This document shows positions 49,801-58,800 of a stretch of 64,000 bases of DNA, in pieces. How positions within the stretch are numbered: position 1 is the first letter of the stretch; each line of letters opens with the position of its first letter. The notes beneath the pieces were generated by a model. It was given only the letters and a program-made list of their open reading frames with translations, searched no databases and was not told where the DNA came from. The DNA is from Siphonodentalium dalli. Lineage: Eukaryota; Mollusca; Scaphopoda; Gadilida; Siphonodentaliidae. The translations under genes and the position numbers were made by a program. Location: the NCBI GenBank assembly GCA_032622095.1, contig CP136069.1, positions 7,518,036-7,582,035 on the forward strand, in the 5' to 3' direction.

Positions 49801-52800
49801 TCTTTAACCCTTTATAGAGCCCCACATAGACTGGAGCAGACGACACTATGCAGTGCATGCTTCCATCTGTGTGAGGCTCCCTGTGGGATAAATCTCTTAA
49901 TTAACTCTTTACCCAACAAAACGCCCAAATAAAGCTTCAACAGCCTAACATATCTTCGGTCTGTCTCAATAACACCATACAAATATGGATATCATTGGAA
50001 CCGGTTCATTGACCACATTGTGATGGTTACAGTTATGCCCTGTGCCAATGCATTCTCTTATATATGCGAGTCGACCATAGGTCGCCTCGCATATATAAGA
50101 GAATGCATTGGCCTAAACAAATTCTTTTTTAACACTTTTTACCATTTTTTCTTACATTCTTTGACAATTTTATAATTTTTTCTTACATTTTTTAACAATT
50201 TTTATAATATTTTTCTACATTCTTTGACACTTTTATCATTTTTAATATGTGTTAAGCCAATGCATTCTCTTATATATGCGAGGCGACCTATGGTCGACTC
50301 GCATATATAAGAGAATGCATTGGCACAGGGCCGTTCTGTTGGGTAAAGGGTTAAAGGCATATTTTGGGATTACATTAGTGTTTCAGACTGATAGTTCACC
50401 TCTCTCATAGCATGCTTGGAGAGTGTAACATCAGACTAATATCTCCGATTAATCCAACCAAAGTCAAGTCAAATAATCAAAAGTCAAATATATTTAAATT
50501 TGATAACTCAGGCCACGCCACGCAAAATTTTCCATTTCTCAGGACCGTGCATATGGTCCCGAAACCTCGTACATTTCAGGCATATGGTCCCGAAACCTCG
50601 TACATTTCAGGCGTATGGTCCCGAAACCTCGTACATTTCAGGCGTATGGTCCCGAAACCTCGTACATTTCAGGCGTATGGTCCCGAAACCTCGTACATTT
50701 CAGGCGTATGGTCCCGAAACCTCGTACATTTCAGGCGTATGGTCCCGAAACCTCATACATTCAACCATTTCTCAGACACGCACGTGTTGATAACTTTAGT
50801 TTTATGATTGTTTTGAAATTTTGTGTGTAGATTAGCCACATAAAAATACAGCTCAAGTTTGAATTTGGATTCGGTCTGCTCATATTATGGTCCTTGTTGA
50901 CTTAGAATTTGCCGATTATTTTGGTTTCAAGGTGATAACTTTAGTTTTAGTTGTCTGATTGTTTTCAAAGTCGGTATATGGATTACTAATATAAAAATAC
51001 TGGTAAAATTTGGGTTCTGTCCGCCTATTTTATCTGGAGTTATGGTCCTCGTTGACGATTATTTTGCTTTCCAGGTGATATCATTAGTTACAGTTAATAT
51101 CTGTTTGTTTTAAAATTTGGCATATGTATTACTCGTTATGGACCTTTGTTGAAATTACCACGACGTATTTTGACATGCCCCAGCAATGCTCTTGTTTTTT
51201 TTACTAACCTTCATAGACTTCTTTTACATTTTCCAGGCGGCGTTCAGTTTAGCCAACATGTCACCGAAGAATTCCAAAGAGAAGCAGGCTAATTTGAGAT
51301 ATGCATCTTGGGCAGCTGAACAAATAGCAGTTAAATATAAGGTACAATACTGATTCTATTTAAGGTTTGAGGGGGTAGGAGGGCTGAAAAATAGGGAAAA
51401 AAGTGTCTCAGGACATAACCTGTCATTTCCAGAATGAGGTCCCCAGAGGGTGAATTAGGTGACACTATCCCACATAGCAGGTCAGCATCACCAATTTCAC
51501 CCTCTGGGGGCCTCATTCTGCTGAGGCCTCAACTGCTTTGGGGGACCTAGGATCAGATTGAAGTTCCCCAGTTGAGGTTGGTGATGTTCACCCATTAGTC
51601 ACTTCGATTATGCATTTTTATCTTCTGCAAATTAAAGTAGAATGGGGTCCCCAGTGGGTTAATTTGATTATGCTAGCCCACTATGTGTGAGAGCATCACT
51701 AAATTTACCCTCTGGGGGCCTCAGTCACCATATATTCATGCATGCTGCCAGTATTAAATGTGACATTGGTTGGTTTAACCCTTTACCCAACAAAACGGCC
51801 AAAAACGCCCAAATAAAGCTTCAACAGCCTAAAATATATTCGGTCTGTCTCAATAACACCATACAAATATGGATATCATTGGAACCGGTTCATCGACCAC
51901 ATTGTGATGGTTACAGTTATGCCCTGTGCCAATGCATTCTCTTATATATGCGAGCCGACCATAGGTCGCCTCGCATATATAAGAGAATGCATTACAATTT
52001 TATCATTTTTAATATGTGTTAAGCCATATATAAGAGAATGCATTGGCCTAACAATTTTTTACAATTTTAATAATTTTTTCTTGTATTCTTTAACAATTTT
52101 ATAATTTCACCCATACAGAGCCCCAGACAAACATGAGCAGACGACACTCTTCTATATGCTTCTATATATGTGTGGGGCTCCCTGCAGGTTAATGGATGTT
52201 TTTTATTTTATGTCCTAAAATTTTTTAAGAAACATTTATTTTAAAAAAATGATTAGGCCAATGCATTCTCTTATATATGTGAGGCGACCTATGGTCGACT
52301 CGCATATATAAGAGAATGTATTGGCACAGGGCCGTTCTGTTGGGTAAAGGGTTTACACTGTGGCCCATTGTTGATTGCTCCCAGCTTGAGTGAACTGACC
52401 GGTGGTAGTTCCTCGATGTAACAAACAGTTCATAGTAATATGGCTTCTCACAATTTTCTAGCACACACTTAAAATAATTTTGAGATTCTTGAAGCAGTAC
52501 TGAACTCAATTAAATTGTCATTCAAGCCTTTTTTACTAGTTCTGATCATGAACTTTTGATGGAAGTTATTCATTTCTACTCAAGTTCAATGTATACTTGT
52601 TGAGAACGCTCTTCCCAAAATTTCTCTTCTAGGCTTCTAAAACTATGTCATAACTAAGTCATATTTTTGACATTTTCATTGTTATATAACATGCTTGATG
52701 TGGTCTTCCAATAGCATAGATAATGGTGTACTAGCTTAACAATTAAGTAGTTTTCTGTATAGATCCATCTAAACTTTGCACCTCCTGTCATAGCTCAGGC

Positions 52801-55800
52801 ATGGATACCCGTTACAGGCCAACTTATTTTTTGAACCCCCAAGATCATATAAAATATATGCCATATGATATACCATATGAAAGATGAAGCTCCAAAATAG
52901 TGCTGGGACGGTTGGGGTTTTTTCCTAACCGGTTAACCACAGGCATTAACCTAATCATAACCGGTTAACCGTGACCATCATTACCCTAAGTATGAGATTG
53001 AATACACTGGTCACTATATCGGCAAAACAAGTGTTTATTACACGTCCCGGAAACTTTGATATACATGCGATCACAAACGATGTCTTGGTCGTACAATGCG
53101 GTCCCGTTACGGCGATCAAATAGTGGTAAATGTGTATAAATTAATTCAGTTTTGAGCCCAAACAAACTAAAATATAATATATATTAGTAATGTGCTAGTA
53201 TATAGATGTTTACGGGAGTTCCGCACCGCATAAACAACGCTTGCTTGCAAAATATTCAGTGACGAAATATAGTTCCTTCCTCGTGTATATCCCGGACACG
53301 ATTAGCCCAAACATGTACTACAAGGTACTGAAGGTAGGTATACTGTTGTTTAGTAATGTTTACTAGTGTTTGGGTATAGGTAGGTATGTATTAATCACAG
53401 TGGCTCCACGATGTTACTCAATTATTTAATAAACAAACAAAATTAAATCGTCGTGATTCATTACACAAGCCCCAGCCAGTGTTTAGGAAATGAAGCTATC
53501 GAACGCATCACTAGATATACTCTGAGTCCCCACTCCCAGTAGGCCTATGTGTTTTTTCTGGATGTGCATGCGACTTCATATTGGATGTTGATCCAGAATA
53601 AACAAATCGCCTTGCATTCCGCCCATTTTTTTTCGTCATCTTCAGATAGGACTAAATGTCCCCAAACGTTCGATTTTCGTTCTTGTAGGTCTTCTGCCGT
53701 CGCTTTGAGACGAACTAATGACAAGGGGGGGTGCAGTTTCATGAAAACAGACTATTGATGACGTAGTAAAAGTCTAGACTTGATTGCTTTGATGTATGCC
53801 GCGGTGCGTGTGCAGTCGGAATGTCATGTAATGCCGCCAAAGGAAATTGGCATTGAATGTGTAGCAAGTGATTCGCAGACTGACACAGAGTGTAGTTGTT
53901 GGTTTCATGTCTGGAAAAGCCGCCGGTGATCAAACGGGCTTGTGTTGTGGGGTATATGAATACACAGTCAACTGTCCAAATCGCTTCTAAGCAGCTTCTT
54001 ATTACTTACTCTCGTTACTTAAACTTCCGTAAATGATTTCGGCAACATTTACACGAAGTACTACGATGATAGTACGATCGTTATCAATAGTACGGTTATC
54101 CGGTTTTGGCCTCCTCCAACCGGTTGACACTCGTTACCGAACCGTAACCGGATATCCGGACAACCGTCCCAGCACTACTCCAAAACATTGTCTTATCTGG
54201 TGTGAACATTACTTACTCTCATTACTTAAACTTCCGTAAATGATTTCGGCAACATTTACACGGAGTACTACGATGATAGTACGATCGTTATCAATAGTAC
54301 GGTTATCCGGTTGTGGTCTCCTCCAACCGGTTGACACTCGTAACCAAACCGTAACCGTCCCAGCACTACTCCTAAACATTGTCTTATCTGGTGTGAACAT
54401 GTTTTTTTTCCGCCAAGGAGAAGCCCTCAACTGAACTATATGGATTACGTCTCCGGCCTTGTGTCAATCAGGAGGGTTAAAATTTTATTGCTGTGCCGAC
54501 CCACTCACACCCGTGTCCAGATTAGTCTCGCATGAATACACCCGCATTCTATCTATTGTCTAGTCAGTTTTTATTCCTCCTCGCCAGGACAGGATCGTTT
54601 CTATTTTCTCAAGGTTGTATCTTTCTGTGTTGCGAGTTTATCGACTCAATATTTATTGTTGATATTACAAACTTGCAATTTATTGTACCCGATAGTTAAT
54701 TAATATTTCTCACATCCGAAACGGGAACTTTTTTCGTTTCACTGTATCCGTGATTTGTTTCCGTGTTTTCTGTTTTCCTCAAGACGGCTTTATCTTCCAA
54801 CAATTGGAATTAAGATGGCCATCTTGACAATGACTAAAGAAGCACATAGCTTACTTGTGACAAAACCACATAGTGCATATTGTGCCACACATACGGCGTG
54901 ATAACTATCATGACTTACAATTGAGGACGCAATGTAGTACGGTATGCGATATCTCCTAATTTCGTGCTACACGTGTTTCACTTTACATAAGTTTCCGTCG
55001 ACTCGCTTCGGTTATTTCGTCAGTTCCGTTGCTTTGTATCCTAATGTATACTGCCAAATCATACATGGCACTGCTCTGTTAATTCGCAGAAAGTTGTACA
55101 GGACAGCCATATCCTCCTTTGTAATAATTTACATGAATAAATACGAAAGATAGTACTTGTTATCACTATCAGATGACAATTCACATTTCTTTCGACTGAG
55201 CGATCTGTAACATTGTTTTAACGATCAATACCTGCGAATCTACGCCCGCCAGTATGTATGAGCGCGTGGTCTTGTTAGACACATGGCAAATGTAATAACA
55301 CATTACATCGACTTCAAGGTATTTAGAAAATTCTGCCTTGTCTATCACGACTAAATATCATATAACTCATTGTATCATCAGTACAATAGTTACTAACACT
55401 CCGTAACAGGGGGATGGTATTCGTTATCACATATATAACCACACTTCAAATTGATGTGTTGTCTGACGTTCTAAATATTGTGTTGCATTCTTTACATCCA
55501 TGTATGTACAGTTTGGGTTACTACGAACTATTGTTCACCAACTGCAATGAAGTGAAAACTTTGTAGCCTGACACTAAGCCATCTTACCGTAGGCTCTAAT
55601 ATGCCTCGGCATGGGCGAGCTTGCAATAATGTATTGCACGCCGTAATAGTTCCATACATTGTACATGACAGTCATATGGTATCAGGGCCTCATGTATGCT
55701 GTCAGAACTGACTACTAGTATGCTTACATATGGTGAACAGTTTTCATCCCAATACTGACATACTTTGCGGTTTCATCAGTGAATGATAACGGCAAACAGC

Positions 55801-58800
55801 GAAATAGAAAGAATACATATTGTCACGTGCTCCAGATTCACTGCCAATAGTCTTTCCAGTAGAGACCATCACTTGGCTCACTAACTTCTATTTCCACATA
55901 TATCAAAACGATATTCTGCCAAATAGCTTTCACTCGTGTATGATGCGCAGTTACATGCAACACATTTATATTGCGCAGAATATCAGAAAGGACTGCATTT
56001 ATATTGTTACATGTCTAAAGCGAGCTTACATGCGCAGCGTTTATATTGCGCACGTCTACTGCCAATATATTTCCGAAACCGGCCAAGACATGGCTCTTCG
56101 TCTATTGTCACATTTCCACTGATTATGTGACAAAACGATTCGATACAATCATGACGAAAATGAAGGCGTTCGTATCTTCACGTCCGCTGTAAGCGCACTT
56201 TCCTAAAGGAAACCGCCTAGTTCTTGCCTATGTGCATTCGGAACTCATCGTCCTCATATACGAGAAAAGACAGTATCTTACCTGTCATAGCAGGTAAGAT
56301 CACGTGGCCAGGGGTATAACGTGATTTTATATTAACCTTACTTTATACTCAATAACCTAGGTTGTATTGTGTTATGTATATTAACCTTGCTTTGTTATAA
56401 CTAACAGCATGTCTTGCAGTCGAACATGATTCGAATTTGATGGCCACACACCGTGCAGGTTGCTCATTCACGGGTGTATTACTTGTTATAGTTGGGTAAG
56501 GGCATATTAGTCAATGATTACCTACTTTGAGCAACCGTACCAGTCTTTACCTCGGGCAGGACCAGTTCTGGCCCCCCAGGTCCTGCTACGGCAGTGTGAA
56601 CCAATGGTAGGTGGGTGCTGCAAGTGGTTGATTCGGGAAACCAATCTTCACGGGCGATTGCTCCGGCACCTTTCTCTCAGGTGCCTAATGGTAGTGGCAA
56701 TACGATTATTAAATTTCGAAAAAATTCACATCGATATCCTATTATTCCACATAGAGTGAAATTTCCTTCAGTATTTTGATTTCGGCCTGGATTCCTGCCA
56801 CGAAGATCTGTTTATAGGCCACCACAATTATTGGGCACCTGGGAGTAGCCTTTGGCGGCTGTTCTGGGTGGGGAAGACTCGTTGTCACGTGACGCTCTTG
56901 CTCTCATAGACATAGCGCACCAGCCAAATGGCCTTCTGACTCTTCCCCATGGTGCAGTGGCCCACATCATTACAAGATGGGGTCCAGTCGATCCCCTGGA
57001 ATCGTAATACCTTCGGGATACATCCGGGCCTGCTCCTCCGCCGTCATGTGATCATAGCGGTATGTCATCGACATTTATTCCAGTTTGGTCAGGACCTCCT
57101 GCATTTGGGGGATTCCATGGAAGGGGCTTCCTCTGATCAAATGGCTCATCAGAACTTATTCCCTCTGGCCTTGGGGGCGCAGCTTGATGATGCCCCAGAA
57201 TTTGAGGGGGTGACCTTGGACAGGACATAGCTACTTATCCCAAATGCAAGAGCATTTGTCTTGCGTCGAACCATTTCAGAGTAGGCCTCTTCCACAGTCT
57301 GGTATCCCAACCTGATGCAGCCAATTCTGTTGGCTGGCGTCGATCTTGACATGCTTCTCTGCATCGCGTGGCGTCGGCAGGTTTGACGACGATGAGCAAG
57401 AATCGCGGGTCGACAGTGGGTCACCAGGCACACTGTCGGACGAGGATTCTGATGTTCCGCTGGTAAGTGATTTTGTACAGGATGAGGATACAGGTTGATA
57501 TCTTATATTGCTTCATTTAATTCAACAATTTGCGAGTATTTATCTCAGTCAGGAAAGATCCAGCACTGTAGCCTTTGGAGGATGTTCTGGGTGGGGAAGT
57601 GAAGAGTTGTTGCGTGCCTCCAAGAGCTGCTCCAGCCTTCTGCCTCTTCCCCACGGTGCAGTGGCCCGCATCTCCACAGATGGGGTCCAGCCACTCCCCT
57701 GGAATCGTACACCTTCGGGATACCTCTAGGCCACTCCTCCACCGGTAGGCTGATTGTTCTGGGTGGGGAAGACTTGTTGTTGCGTGCCTCCAAGTGCTGC
57801 ACCAACCAACCTTCTAACTCTTCCCCATGGTGCAGGGGCCCACATCTCCACAAGATGGGGTCCAATCCCCTGGAATCGTAATACCTTAGGGATACCTCCA
57901 GGCCACTCCTTCACCGGTAGAAAAGAAAGGCTGAATGATCTGGGTGGGGAAGACTTGTTGCGTGCCTCCAAGAGCTGCACCAACCAGCCTTCTATCTCTT
58001 CCCCACGGTGCAGTGGCCCACATCTCCACACGATGGGGTCCAATCTCCTGGAATCGTAATACCTTCGGGATACCTCCAGGCCACTCCTTCACCGGTCATT
58101 TTGCAATTTTGTTCATTCTGCTACATTTGATCATTTCGAAATGTACCCGACACTCGTTATGTGCGCCATCATAGATCACTGATGCTTCTATGCTTGTTCA
58201 TCAAGTCCTCAGTGGTGTTCTCTAATCCCATATATACTGGTATGCAATGATACCTTGGATCATGATGGCGTTCCCTGCTCTCTACATTATACGAGGCTGG
58301 AGTACAGATGTGTGGCATGCTATAATGAAACCTCATACCTCGCTATGATATCTGCAGCATATCATTTTTATATCTGGTTTGTGTATCACAGGGAGCAATT
58401 TACTTTCGATATCTGATTAGCAAATAATCTCACATTGACATGATTAGATAGCATTTTTATAACATCATACATGTATAAAAAATTCCTCGCTATTACCGGT
58501 ATCCACATTTCAGTGGCAAATCGCGATGCGATTCCAGTTAATTTGCTCCCTGGTGTATCATAAGCATTCTGATATCTTATGGGCAAGTTATGGCATACAC
58601 AATGGCTGCATGTGACATCAGTTCATAATGTGAACTGTCGAGAGAGCGAAGAAGATAACAAAGAGAATAGGATGCAGCAAAGTTATACTTGCTCGGTTGT
58701 CTCGCTAGCATGAATTCTATGGCACTACCTGGGATGTTTATTCCAAAAACAAAGGGGGGGGGGGGGGGGGGGCGGTACACATTTGAGCAATGTCGTAATC

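Noticed and set aside
50412-50830. Overlapping ORFs with repeated [19 protein letters not shown] motifs
   Set aside because: Explained by a 31-bp tandem repeat that is open in all frames; no codon bias or splice signals.
57149-58092. Overlapping ORFs on both strands in the GC-richer part of the DIRS-like element as genes
   Set aside because: They follow from a four-copy DNA repeat and show no RT, RNase H, recombinase or other recognisable motif.
58577-58780. Poly-proline N-terminal ORF (YRPPPPPPF)
   Set aside because: Produced by translating the poly-G tract at 58755-58772.
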